From positions 310,001 through 374,000 of the forward strand of contig OZ241998.1 in the NCBI GenBank assembly GCA_965204655.1: DNA of 64,000 bases, given 5' to 3'. The notes under the pieces were generated by a model, which was given only the letters and a program-made list of their open reading frames with translations, did no database searches and had not been told where the DNA came from. This stretch comes from CATQHL01 sp965204655 (GTDB lineage Bacteria; Actinomycetota; Acidimicrobiia; Acidimicrobiales; CATQHL01). The translations under genes and the position numbers were made by a program. Of the stretch, positions 28,901 to 38,133 are shown one piece after another. Numbering within the stretch: position 1 is the first letter of the stretch; each line of letters begins with the position of its first letter.

Positions 28901-29285
28901 CCACTTCGCCCGAGGCGAGTTGGCGCTTGAGTGATCGGAGAGCGCTCTCGTCGTCGGGAACGGGGACGCCGTAGGTCAGCTGTTTACGCAGGTCGGTGAG
29001 GGTGTTTCTCTTCAGGCGGGCGGCGGTCTGGGTGTCCATCTTCAGCTCAGGCCCCCTTCTCAGGGCTAGCTGAAGGTCGCGGTCGGGGCGTTCCGCCATC
29101 CCGATGAGCAGCCGCACCTTGGGTTCGCCGCCGCGCCGCGGTATTGCGTCAACGATGTCGGCGAGTTGCGACCACCCGCGGAGGTTGAAGTATCCCGTGC
29201 AGGCGTCCAGCCGGTAGGAGGCCGCAAAGGACTGGCGAAGCGCCGAGTTGAGGTGCTCCTCTATGTTGTCGAAGATCCGAGGCAT
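25911..29285 (-). CDS. PLD-nuclease/SNF2-helicase fusion, restriction or phage-defence effector
   Basis: An 1124-residue protein. The N-terminal 220 residues carry a phospholipase D-like nuclease with an H-x-K motif (HAKLYLCC, then GYVGSSNLTFAGLL). An SNF2-type helicase follows: Walker A GDVVGLGKT, DESH box (VVIVDESHNL), LLTATPYN, and motif VI IQRAGRVDRIGQ in the second lobe. A low-complexity Gly/Arg stretch lies between the lobes. PLD-SNF2 proteins next to adenine methylases are found in defence loci (established association; DISARM and related systems). No other DISARM genes are seen, so I call it a two-gene restriction-type module. It starts four bases after the kinase stop. Confidence 0.87.
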   Translation of the reverse strand: MPRIFDNIEEHLNSALRQSFAASYRLDACTGYFNLRGWSQLADIVDAIPRRGGEPKVRLLIGMAERPDRDLQLALRRGPELKMDTQTAARLKRNTLTDLRKQLTYGVPVPDDESALRSLKRQLASGEVAVRLHLRHRLHAKLYLCCREDTDNPMTGYVGSSNLTFAGLLSQGELNVDVLDHDATRKLQRWFEERWEDQFSIDVADALVEIVDASWASEKPLSPYLVYMKMAYHLSRDAREGLLEYGLPKELKSVLLDFQAAAVQAAARILDRRGGVMIGDVVGLGKTIAGTAIARLWQEERGTETLIVCPKNLVDMWEGYVYKHRLHAKVLSLSMAVKELEDMRRYRVVIVDESHNLRRSNRQDYAALKDYISRNESKVVLLTATPYNVDFSDAANQLALFVDEDTNLGITPDNAMRRMDAGEFLRRCDDKPQTLKAFRLSEEREDWQRLMSLFLVRRTRRFITDNYALTDEAGRKYLNFAGGDRFYFPERTAKPIPHLLKRDDPAAVMVSERTLDAIAKLHLPRYSAAQYLQEQPGPSTEEEARIIADLKRALRGNLRGVTLTMLYKRLSSSPASFILSLERHLLRNWIWLTALSEGEKLPIGSMSNAQLEDEDEGWVLEGSKRQKDLEGGVRWDRGGRARAGQARGAGRTPESWERAARRAYDDLRASGSRQMRWIDCRLFGDELRGDLQDDIKTLQGLLERFGDWRQEDDSKLDALERLLTEEHPDDKVLVFTEYRDTAEYVAGALAERGTESVAWVSGATDDPTALAKRFSPKTNTELAALKDGETELRVLVATDVLSEGQNLQDAHVVVNFDLPWAIVKIIQRAGRVDRIGQKSPEVLVYSFLPADDVEEVIRLRGRIRRRLEENAAVFGSDESFFGERGELKVIQGLYDERAHPDEADGGAEDVDAVSLAYEIWRKATEGNPQLKEKVESLPDVVYSTLSSEDAYPEGVLTYARSKLGLDALAFTPAGDNGGTPTLLSPAEALERARCEPDAEALQPLEDHHELVRLAVTGPLRTPSPYLEGALSGIRKRCWDKLTGNWDRFAGTLLEDNLKTALDDLYRKPLKEQTSQTLARALRERPLDDLAEVLTELHQGGRLCVAERDLDEDDVQIICSMGLRN

Positions 29286-29288
29286 CGT

Positions 29289-30713
29289 TCAGACCGGAAA
29301 CCCTTCCCCGGCTCTTGCTTGCTCCCCGGTTTCCGCCCACTCCCCGGCTTCTGCCAGCAGTTTCTTGAAGCGGCGGTAGCGGCCTTCCACCGCGTCTGTG
29401 TTGGCGGGATGGGGATGCCGCGTCTCCCCGGGCCGCGCCCAGCGGGCTGCGTCGGCTAGGTCGTCTTCCAGCCCTGCGGTGATGCGGGCGGCGAAGGCCG
29501 CGCCCAGCGCCGCCCCTTCCGCTGCGGCGGCTGCCTCCACTTCCAGGCCGGTGCAGTCCGCCAGGGCAGCCAGCCACCCCCCGGAGGTCGAGCCGCCTCC
29601 GCCTGCGAGGATGCGCTTCGCCTCCACCCCCGAGGCCTCAAGGATGCGGCGCACCATGAACCCCGAAGCCTCATACGCGGCGCGAAACAGGTGCGGCCTT
29701 CCGTGGTTACGGTCGAGTCCGTGGACAGACGCCGTCTTGGCGCTCCCCGCGGCTGCGATGCGTTCGGGGCGCACCGAAGGCACCCAGACGGGAAGGTCGC
29801 CGCCAGCGACGTCGTTCAGCGCCCGTTCGTCCTCGTCCTCGGTCGCACGGGCGTTCTCCCCGTCCAGCAGGAAACGCACCCGATCCAGGAACACTCCGCC
29901 AGCGCTCAACGGCCCTCCGATGAGGCAGCGGCCGTCCGCTAGGTGAGGCACCGACCAAAGACCGGGAATCTCCTCCCAGCGCTCGCTGACCACCCAGCAG
30001 ATGAGCGTCCCTCCCAGGGTCACTAGGACGTCTCCCGCATCGGTTGCGCCTGAGACCGCCATTTCTGCCAGCCCGTCGATGATCCCCCCGCAGAGGGGAG
30101 CGCCCGCCGCCTCGCCGACCGGCGCCCAACCCCGCGTCAGCACGGGTAGTTGTTCTGTGGACGCCCCCGCCTCGGCGCAGAGCGCTGCGTCCCAGCCGTC
30201 GGCGTCCAGCAGCGGCGACGCCGCCAGGGCGCTGATCTCATCCAGCGCAGCAACCCCCGCCAGGACGAAGTTGGCGACCGTGCTAGCAGGCCAGTAGCCG
30301 CGGGCGCTGGGGTATTCCCGGGCTAGCCAGCGCAGGAATCCCGCCTGCTCTCCGTTGCTGATCGGCGGGCCTTCGTCTGCGCCTCCCCGCGAATCGCCGT
30401 AGATCAGTCCCTCCCCGAGCGGGCGGCCTGACGCGCCCACGGCGGTCAGCGACGGCACCAGAGCCGAGACGCACACCCCCCGGAGGTCGCCGACGCCATC
30501 CAGGTCGGCCAGGGTGGCTTTCCAGAGTTGTTCTACTCCGGCGTGCCAGGCGTCGGCGGCGTCGTGTTCCGCCAATCCCCGTGCCGGCGAACGAAACTCG
30601 TGCGGGCGTCGGCGGCGTAGGAGGACGCGCCCGCCGCTGTCGGCCGCCACCGCCTTGACAGACGTCGTGCCGATATCTATGCCCACTGTCACCGACCGCC
30701 GAGGCTTACCCAT
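29289..30713 (-). CDS. FGGY-family carbohydrate kinase (xylulokinase-like)
   Basis: A 474-residue kinase. The N-terminal phosphate loop is GIDIGTTSVKAV, and the C-terminal ATPase lobe has ILAGGGGSTSGGWLAALADCTGLEV, both as in FGGY sugar kinases of the actin-like ATPase fold. It should phosphorylate a sugar or polyol from ATP. Nothing nearby identifies the sugar, although sugar-type ABC genes lie at the far right of the window. Its tight spacing to the PLD-SNF2 gene seems to be chance insertion of a defence module behind a housekeeping gene. Confidence 0.85.
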   Translation of the reverse strand: MGKPRRSVTVGIDIGTTSVKAVAADSGGRVLLRRRRPHEFRSPARGLAEHDAADAWHAGVEQLWKATLADLDGVGDLRGVCVSALVPSLTAVGASGRPLGEGLIYGDSRGGADEGPPISNGEQAGFLRWLAREYPSARGYWPASTVANFVLAGVAALDEISALAASPLLDADGWDAALCAEAGASTEQLPVLTRGWAPVGEAAGAPLCGGIIDGLAEMAVSGATDAGDVLVTLGGTLICWVVSERWEEIPGLWSVPHLADGRCLIGGPLSAGGVFLDRVRFLLDGENARATEDEDERALNDVAGGDLPVWVPSVRPERIAAAGSAKTASVHGLDRNHGRPHLFRAAYEASGFMVRRILEASGVEAKRILAGGGGSTSGGWLAALADCTGLEVEAAAAAEGAALGAAFAARITAGLEDDLADAARWARPGETRHPHPANTDAVEGRYRRFKKLLAEAGEWAETGEQARAGEGFPV

Positions 30714-30735
30714 CGTGTTCAGGGGATCGGATTGC

Positions 30736-33700
30736 TCATCTAGCGGACAATCCGGCTTGGATAGCCTTGGCGGCGCGGGGCGTCTCCGTATTCCCCGCCG
30801 GAGGCTCTTCGTCCTTGTTCTCCCGCTCCTGCGTTTCGGGCGGCTCTTCCGTGCCGCCGCAGAACTCCGCTGCGGCGCGGGCGGCAGCCTCGGGAACTCC
30901 GTCGATGAACGTGATGCGCGTCGTTCCTGCCGAGGGGACTCTCGGGCCGGGCGTGAGGATGCCGGTGAGGTTCAGCGGGTCGGTGGCATAGACGCTCACC
31001 CGTTCTCCGCTGCGCTTCGTTCCGCGCACTCGCCGCAGGTCGTCAGCCGCCGCGGGCAGGGCGTACTGCTCGCCCGAGAGGCCGCTCACGAAGTGTCTCC
31101 CCCGCACCAGCCCGCGGGCTTCCATCCGTCGCAGCGCCCAGAGGATGTCGCGCCAGGGAAGCGTCAAGGACTCCACGCGAACCAAGTCACGGAAGACCAC
31201 GCCCCAGCGGGCCAGCAACTGCTCGGCCACCGCTTCGGCCAGGGCGTCGGGTTCGTACTCTTCTTCGGGGTGGGTGAGGAGAGACCAGCGGCCCGCAGGG
31301 CCGGTCGCTGCGCCCCCGCCGCTCCGCAGCCCAGAGAGCCGCCGCCGACCGCTGAAGTGCGTACTGCGTCCGGAGCGCGCCCGTGCTCCGAACAGCGAAC
31401 GCAGCGCCCCGAAACCGTCGGCTGTGAGCAGTCCTCGGGCGACCCCTTCGGTGAGCCCTGCGGCGATGTCTTCGGGCAGCCTGCGGCAGTCTGAAGCTAA
31501 TTCCGAGCCGAAGCGGGCGCCGTGGTTCTCCAGCGCTTCCAGGATTTCTGCAGTGCATCCGGCCTGCGGCGGAGCGGGGGCGTCTTTCCCGCGGGCGGCG
31601 GCCATGAGCCAGCCGGCGTCGGCGCGCATCGCCAAGGTGATTGGAGTGGCTCGGGAGGCTCCCGCCCCGCGCTGGGCGCCGTCGTTGCTGCGGATGCTCA
31701 GCCTTCCCCAGAGCAACTCGCCGGAAAGGCAGAGTTCGTCTAGCCAGAGCGGCCGATAGGCGCCGACACGGCTGGTCAGTACGTGTTTTTCCCAGGCTCC
31801 AGCGGCGGTTTCGTAACCCTGGAGTTGAGCGATGACTGCTCTCAGTCCGGCGCGCCCGCGCACTTGAGTTTCTGGAGTTGCGTGCTGCCAGCGCAGGAGA
31901 AATCGCATGAAGTCTGCGGCGCTGCTGGGTTGGACGTCCGCCCGCCGCCGCTTCAGGGAGTAGACGTGTATGCGGGTGAGCAGACGCCTGCTGCACCATT
32001 GCAGGTCGTCTTTCCCCTGCGACTGCGGTTCAGCCTCGCCCGCGGCGTCCCCTCTGGCTGCTCTGTCGCTTTCCTCTTCCCGCAGGTCGAAGCGCCCGGA
32101 GATGGCGAACCCTTCCGCCTCCAAGGCGCCTAGAGCGCTTCGAATCCGGCCTTCTTCCAGAGAGACGGCGACGGCAAGTTGCGATGCCGTTGCCGGCCCG
32201 GTGATATCCAAGTGACCCCGCACCGCTTCCCTGATCAGGTCGCAGTCTCCGCCTTCACCCTCAACCTCACCTTCAACTTGACCCTTCACCTCGGGTTCGG
32301 ACTCGGGTGCATCAGCGCCGGTCAGGAGCCGCCTCACGCCCGTCAGATTGGCGGTCGTGCACCAATGCTCTCGCACCCGCTGAGCGCGGCCTGCCTTCTG
32401 CAGCTGTTCAAAGAACTCTTGCCATTCCGTCCGTGGGGGGCAGAGAACCAGCGAAGACAACAGATCGTGCAGTTCGTCGGGGTCGCGCACGTCCGGCGAG
32501 GCTTCGGCGCGCACTCGATCCACAGCTTCCGGCTTCAGCGACCCGATCTGGCTCAAGTCCACGGGCAGGCCGCGGGGGGTTCTCACGGCGCGAGTTCGCC
32601 TCTCCTCTAGGGGAGCTTCGTCGAGGAAGGTGAATGGGCGTCCGTTCAGGATCTCATGGGAGAGCGGGGAAGGTTCGGGGGTGTCGCGTACATCCACTTT
32701 CACTTTGCCGGAGCGCAGGTCTTCCAACAGCGTCTTCAGACCCTGAAGGTCGACGGCTTCGGTCAGGGCGTCGTGGATGGTTTGGCGCACGAGAAGGTGA
32801 TCGGGTATGGGTATGGGGCCGGCGAGGTTTTCGCCGCAGGCGGCTAGGGCGGGGAAGACGGCGGCCATTACGTCGTCGGATTCCATGCGCTGAATAGGTG
32901 GAGGGTTGCGCCGCCCCCTTCTGAATCGCAGCACGACGAGAGCCCGGTTCAGATTCCACCGCCAGCGCACCGAGAACATGGGCGTAGGCAGGATGGCCTG
33001 CGTCAGGGTGTCTTCCAGCGTGTCCGGATGGAGCATCCCCATGACGCTCTCCAGCGGGAAGCTGTGCTGCGGCCCCAGGGAGAGAACTACGGCGTCGTCG
33101 TTGGCGGCGGCCTGCAGTTCAAAGTCAAAAGTGCGGCAGAAACGCTTGCGCAGAGCCAGACCTAGGCCGCGGTTCAACCGACCTCCCCAGGGGCTGTGAA
33201 CGATCAGCTGCATGCCTCCGGTGTCGTCAAAGAAGCGCTCAACCACCAGACGCTCCTGCGTGGGCAGCGTCCCTAGGACAGCCACCGACGCCGCCAGGTA
33301 ATCCACCATAGCCTCGGCTGCTTCAGGAGATATCCCGCAACTCTCAGCCACTGCCGAACGGGCGGCTTCAGCGCCGCTCCGCCCGCTTTCGCCGTCCGGG
33401 CCGCCCCCCAGGCCCGCCCCGTCCGCCCCCGCCCTTGCGTCGGCGCCGCCTGCCCCCGCCCCCGCCCTTCCTGCGGAAAGACACCGCAGCACCTCTGCCC
33501 GCAGGTTGCTTACTTCCAGACTCAGTTCAGGGGTGCGCGCCGGCGCCTCGCCCAGCCAGAACGGCAGCGTGGGAGGAGCGCCTGCAGCGTCGGCCACCTG
33601 CACCACCCCAGACTTGATGCGCCTGATCTTCCAGGAGTGCGAGCCCAGCAGAAATATGTCGCCGGCCATCGACTCGATCGCCCAGTCCTCGTTCACCGTC

Positions 33701-35331
33701 CCGATGAGCGTGTCGTCGGGTTCTAGCACGACCCTGTAGTCGGCTGTGTCTCCGATGGCGCCCCCGGAGGTCAGGGCGGCCAGACGGGCGCCGCGGCGCC
33801 CGTGCGCTTCCCCGGCCTCTGCGTCGAGGTGCACGTACGCCCCCCGCCGTCCGCCCCCGCTCCTCACGCCCGTGTTCACGAACGCCAGCGTCTCCTCAAA
33901 GACGGCTCGTTCAAGCTCGGCGTAGGGAGAGGCTCGGCGCACCAACGAATAGAGGTCGTCCACGTTCCAGCGTTCAGCGGCGCATTCCGCCACGATCTGC
34001 TGGGCGAGGATGTCGGCAGGGGCGACGGGCGGCGCAACGGCGTCCAGGCGTCCCGCGTGAACCCCCGCCAGCAGCGCCGCGCACTCCACTAGTTGGTCGC
34101 GGGTGGTCGGGAAGATGCGCCCCTTAGGTACAGCCCCCACGGAGTGGCCGGAGCGCCCCACCCGCTGGAGGAACACGTTCATGCTGCGCGGGCTTCCGAT
34201 CTGGCACACCAAGTCGACCGGCCCTATGTCTATTCCCAATTCCAGCGACGCCGTGGCCGCCAGGGCGCGTAGTTCACCCGCTCTCAGCAGGCTCTCCACC
34301 CTCAGCCTGCGATCCTTGGAGAGCGACCCGTGATGAGCGGCGACCTCTCCTTCCCCGAGTCGCTCAGCGAGCATGTGGGCGATTCGTTCGGCCTCGCGGC
34401 GGGTGTTGACGAATACCAGGGTCGTTTGGTGATCTTCAATTAGCTTGGTGATCCGATCCAGGATCTCCGCCATCTGCTCGGCGGGCGCGACCGCTTCAAG
34501 TTCGCTGGGCGGCAACTCCAGAGCCAAGTCCAGTTCGCGGCGGTGACCGACGTCCACGACGCTGCAGTCGTCGTCGCCTTCCGTGTTGCCCACCAGCAGC
34601 TTCGCCAGAGCCCCAAGCGGACGCTGCGTGGCGGAGAGCCCTATGCGCTTCGGGCGGGTGCGGCAGACGTGCGCTAGGCGTTCCAGGCTCAGCGCCAGAT
34701 GCGAGCCCCGCTTGTCACGGGCAACGGCGTGGATTTCGTCAACGATCACCCAGCGGGCGCTGCGGAGCATCTCGCGGCTGCGCTCGGCGGTCAGCAGCAG
34801 GTAAAGCGACTCCGGGGTGGTAATCAGGAAGTGCGGCGCTCGGCGCAGCATCGCAGCCCTTTCGGATGCAGCGGTGTCGCCGGAGCGGACGGCCACCCGC
34901 AACTCGGGCGGTTCGCAGCCCAAGGAGCGGCCAGCCTCGGCGATCTCGGCTAGGGGAGCGGTGAGGTTCTCGCTCACGTCGGCGGCCAACGCCTTCAGGG
35001 GAGAGACGTACACGACCAGGGTTTCGTCGGGAACGCCTCCGCTCTCGTGCTGTCGCCAGAGTTCGTTGATTGCACGCAGGAAGGCGGAGAGCGTCTTGCC
35101 CGATCCCGTCGGTGCGCTCACGAGGACATGCCTGCCACCGGCGAGGGCAGGCCACGCCCCCTCCTGAGCGGGCGTGGGTCCGCGGGGAAATCTGCGCTCA
35201 AACCAAGCCCGAACCGCGGGATGGAAGTCCGCTAGGACGGAGTCCTCGGAGGGGTCGGGGTCGGGGGGCTCGGGGGCGGAACCGCCCGGTCGTCGGGGGG
35301 GCGCAGAGCGGGCGTCGTTCACAGGCCGCAA
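30736..35331 (-). CDS. lhr: Lhr-like superfamily 2 DNA helicase
   Basis: A 1531-residue protein with the Lhr layout. Two RecA lobes hold Walker A SAPTGSGKT, the DEIH box (VIVDEIHAVA), motif III SATQRP and motif VI LQRVGRSGHS; then come winged-helix and Lhr-core regions and a long C-terminal domain, matching the usual ~1500 residues of bacterial Lhr. Lhr unwinds DNA and RNA:DNA hybrids 3' to 5' and is linked to repair, often of alkylation damage (established). An inserted low-complexity Ala/Gly stretch lies near residue 630. The start codon is not certain, as the first 20 residues are low in complexity. Confidence 0.9.
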   Translation of the reverse strand: MRPVNDARSAPPRRPGGSAPEPPDPDPSEDSVLADFHPAVRAWFERRFPRGPTPAQEGAWPALAGGRHVLVSAPTGSGKTLSAFLRAINELWRQHESGGVPDETLVVYVSPLKALAADVSENLTAPLAEIAEAGRSLGCEPPELRVAVRSGDTAASERAAMLRRAPHFLITTPESLYLLLTAERSREMLRSARWVIVDEIHAVARDKRGSHLALSLERLAHVCRTRPKRIGLSATQRPLGALAKLLVGNTEGDDDCSVVDVGHRRELDLALELPPSELEAVAPAEQMAEILDRITKLIEDHQTTLVFVNTRREAERIAHMLAERLGEGEVAAHHGSLSKDRRLRVESLLRAGELRALAATASLELGIDIGPVDLVCQIGSPRSMNVFLQRVGRSGHSVGAVPKGRIFPTTRDQLVECAALLAGVHAGRLDAVAPPVAPADILAQQIVAECAAERWNVDDLYSLVRRASPYAELERAVFEETLAFVNTGVRSGGGRRGAYVHLDAEAGEAHGRRGARLAALTSGGAIGDTADYRVVLEPDDTLIGTVNEDWAIESMAGDIFLLGSHSWKIRRIKSGVVQVADAAGAPPTLPFWLGEAPARTPELSLEVSNLRAEVLRCLSAGRAGAGAGGADARAGADGAGLGGGPDGESGRSGAEAARSAVAESCGISPEAAEAMVDYLAASVAVLGTLPTQERLVVERFFDDTGGMQLIVHSPWGGRLNRGLGLALRKRFCRTFDFELQAAANDDAVVLSLGPQHSFPLESVMGMLHPDTLEDTLTQAILPTPMFSVRWRWNLNRALVVLRFRRGRRNPPPIQRMESDDVMAAVFPALAACGENLAGPIPIPDHLLVRQTIHDALTEAVDLQGLKTLLEDLRSGKVKVDVRDTPEPSPLSHEILNGRPFTFLDEAPLEERRTRAVRTPRGLPVDLSQIGSLKPEAVDRVRAEASPDVRDPDELHDLLSSLVLCPPRTEWQEFFEQLQKAGRAQRVREHWCTTANLTGVRRLLTGADAPESEPEVKGQVEGEVEGEGGDCDLIREAVRGHLDITGPATASQLAVAVSLEEGRIRSALGALEAEGFAISGRFDLREEESDRAARGDAAGEAEPQSQGKDDLQWCSRRLLTRIHVYSLKRRRADVQPSSAADFMRFLLRWQHATPETQVRGRAGLRAVIAQLQGYETAAGAWEKHVLTSRVGAYRPLWLDELCLSGELLWGRLSIRSNDGAQRGAGASRATPITLAMRADAGWLMAAARGKDAPAPPQAGCTAEILEALENHGARFGSELASDCRRLPEDIAAGLTEGVARGLLTADGFGALRSLFGARARSGRSTHFSGRRRLSGLRSGGGAATGPAGRWSLLTHPEEEYEPDALAEAVAEQLLARWGVVFRDLVRVESLTLPWRDILWALRRMEARGLVRGRHFVSGLSGEQYALPAAADDLRRVRGTKRSGERVSVYATDPLNLTGILTPGPRVPSAGTTRITFIDGVPEAAARAAAEFCGGTEEPPETQERENKDEEPPAGNTETPRAAKAIQAGLSAR

Positions 35332-35607
35332 CTGTAGTTGCCCTCAGTTGCCGCCCTGAGCCTCCGTGCCTCCGTCTCCTGAGGTTCCCGTCGCCCTGAA
35401 CTTCCGCCCGCTGCGAACCCTGCTGCCGTGCGTGGAGCGAGATCCGTCTCCTGAGCCTCCTGCAGCCCTGAACTTCCGCCGCTCTGAGCCTCCCGGCTTC
35501 CTACTTCCGCCGCCCTGAGCCTCCCGTCTCCTGAGACTCCTGCTGCCCTAGGCCTCACATCCCGCCTGCCCCTCTCTGTCATTCCTAGAAGGTTCGGGAA
35601 TTATCCT
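35332..35607. repeat. Intergenic degenerate CCGCCCTGAGCCTCC-type repeats
   Basis: Between divergent lhr and livF lies a low-complexity stretch in which phrases such as CTGAGCCTCC, CCGTCTCCTGAG and CCCTGAACTTCCGCC recur about 3-5 times each with variation. An open frame on the minus strand (35319-35582) simply follows the repeats and is probably not a gene. The promoter of livF must lie at the right end, near 35570-35607; no clear boxes are seen. Confidence 0.6.
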
Positions 35608-35613
35608 TTGCGA

Positions 35614-36393
<780 letters not shown>

Positions 36394-36398
36394 GCGGT

Positions 36399-37211
36399 AT
36401 GGCGGACGCTTCCCCCCGCTCCTCCCCTCCGCTGCTGGAGGTTGAGGGCGTTGACCTTTCCTTCTCCGGGGTGCACGCCCTCGCCGAAGTGTCCTTTGAC
36501 GTCCGCGAGGGCGAGTTGTTGGCGCTCATAGGCCCCAACGGCGCGGGCAAGACGTCGGTTTTCAACTGCATCAGCGGCGTCTACCGACCGCAGCGGGGAG
36601 CTATCCGTTTTGCAGGGCGCAGTCTGCTCGGAATGCGGCCATTCCGCATCGCCTCCGCCGGCGTGGCGCGCACCTTTCAGAATCTGGGGCTCTTCGAAAC
36701 GCTCGACGTAATGGAGAACCTTATGCTGGGGCGCCACGTACGGATGAAGTCGGGCATCCCCGCCGGTGTCGTCTGGTTCGGACGGGCGCGGCGAGAAGAG
36801 GTCGTCCACCGCCGTCATTGCGCTGAGTTGCTGGAACTCCTAGATCTCCACCCGTACGTGGGACGCCCGGTGGGGCTTCTCCCGTACGGGGTGCAGAAGC
36901 GCATAGAGATAGGGCGAGCCCTGGCCGCTGAGCCCCGCCTTTTGCTCCTTGACGAACCCGTGGCCGGGATGACCGGAGAGGAGAGCGAGCACGCCGCTGA
37001 ACTCCTAAGCAGGATCAGGGCGGAGATGAGCTTGACCATCCTCCTGGTAGAGCACCATCTGAACTTGGTCATGAGGACGGCCGACCGTGTCGCGGCCATG
37101 AACTTCGGAGCCGTAATCGCCGACGGAACGCCAGAGGAGGTGGCCGTCCACCCCGAAGTCGTAGAGGCGTACCTGGGTTCAGGCCGCGTCGGCGGAACCC
37201 GACCGAGCTAG
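36399..37211 (+). CDS. livG: Branched-chain amino acid-type ABC ATPase LivG
   Basis: A 270-residue ATPase. Walker A is GPNGAGKTS, the Q-loop has ARTFQNLGLFETLDVMENL (a LivG mark), the signature region is LPYGVQKRIEIGRALA, Walker B is LLLLDEPVAGM and LLVEHHLNLVM is the LivG-type switch region. It pairs with LivF as the second, non-identical ATPase of the importer. It lies 25 bases before livH in one transcript. Confidence 0.92.
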   Translation: MADASPRSSPPLLEVEGVDLSFSGVHALAEVSFDVREGELLALIGPNGAGKTSVFNCISGVYRPQRGAIRFAGRSLLGMRPFRIASAGVARTFQNLGLFETLDVMENLMLGRHVRMKSGIPAGVVWFGRARREEVVHRRHCAELLELLDLHPYVGRPVGLLPYGVQKRIEIGRALAAEPRLLLLDEPVAGMTGEESEHAAELLSRIRAEMSLTILLVEHHLNLVMRTADRVAAMNFGAVIADGTPEEVAVHPEVVEAYLGSGRVGGTRPS

Positions 37212-37236
37212 ACGCAGCCGGAGGGCCTTAATACCG

Positions 37237-38133
37237 ATGGACAAATTCCTGCAGCTGCTGTTCTCCGGCGTCGCCCTCGGCAGCATCTACGCCCTTGTTG
37301 CCCTTGGTTTCGTGGTGGTCTACAAGTCCACGGGCGCCTTCAACTTCGCCCAGGGGGGATTCGTGACCCTCGGGACGTTCCTCGTCTATCAGTTCAGCGT
37401 GGAGTGGGAGCTGAACTTCTGGCTGTCGCTCATGCTCGCGACTTGTTCCATGGCGGCGGTAGGGGTCTTCCTGGAGCGCGTCGTGATGCGCCGCACCGTC
37501 GGGAAGCCTGCTTTCGCCGTGGTGCTGGTGACCCTCGGTCTCCTGCTGGTCATAGAGCAGGTGGTTCGGTCTGTCTGGACAGCTCCCGGCTTCATCCTGC
37601 CCGCGCCCTGGGAAGGAGGACGCAGCGTGGTCGGCGGGGTCGTCCTGCGGCACGTAGATTTCTGGACGATCGGCTCAGCCGCCGTGCTCCTGGTGGCGTT
37701 TTTCTTGTTCTTCGGTCTCACGCGCACTGGTCTGGGGATGCGGGCCGCCGCCCTGGATCAGGAAGCCGCCGCTGCCCAGGGCGTCTCGGTGGGTCGCGCT
37801 TTCTCCGTTTCCTGGGCAATAGCCGCGGCAGTGGCTCCCGTGGCGGGCGTGATGCTCACGAGCCGAGGCGGGTCAGCTCTCTCCGTGAACATCGGGTTCA
37901 TCGCTCTGGCCGCCTTTCCGGCCATGATCTTGGGGGGATTGGACTCCACGAGCGGCGCCGTGCTTGGCGGTGTCTTGGTCGGCCTGGCCGAGATAATGAC
38001 CCAGGGCTATCTCGACGACGTTTCCTGGCTGGGCTCCAACTTTGAAGTGTTGATGCCGTACCTGCTGATGGTGCTGGTGCTGCTCTGGCGCCCGCACGGA
38101 CTGCTCGGCACACCGCAAGTGGAGCGAGCGTGA
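37237..38133 (+). CDS. livH: Branched-chain amino acid-type ABC permease LivH
   Basis: A 298-residue membrane protein starting MDKFLQLLFSGVALGSIYAL, the very typical LivH N-terminus, with about eight hydrophobic helices. The segment MRAAALDQEAAAAQGVS is the EAA-like loop that docks on the ATPases. The ATG is used; the end overlaps the next start by GTGA. Confidence 0.93.
   Translation: MDKFLQLLFSGVALGSIYALVALGFVVVYKSTGAFNFAQGGFVTLGTFLVYQFSVEWELNFWLSLMLATCSMAAVGVFLERVVMRRTVGKPAFAVVLVTLGLLLVIEQVVRSVWTAPGFILPAPWEGGRSVVGGVVLRHVDFWTIGSAAVLLVAFFLFFGLTRTGLGMRAAALDQEAAAAQGVSVGRAFSVSWAIAAAVAPVAGVMLTSRGGSALSVNIGFIALAAFPAMILGGLDSTSGAVLGGVLVGLAEIMTQGYLDDVSWLGSNFEVLMPYLLMVLVLLWRPHGLLGTPQVERA

Noticed and set aside
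35319..35582. Open frame of 87 codons between lhr and livF
   Set aside because: It only follows degenerate CCTGAGCCTCC-type repeats and overlaps the lhr start; no domain.
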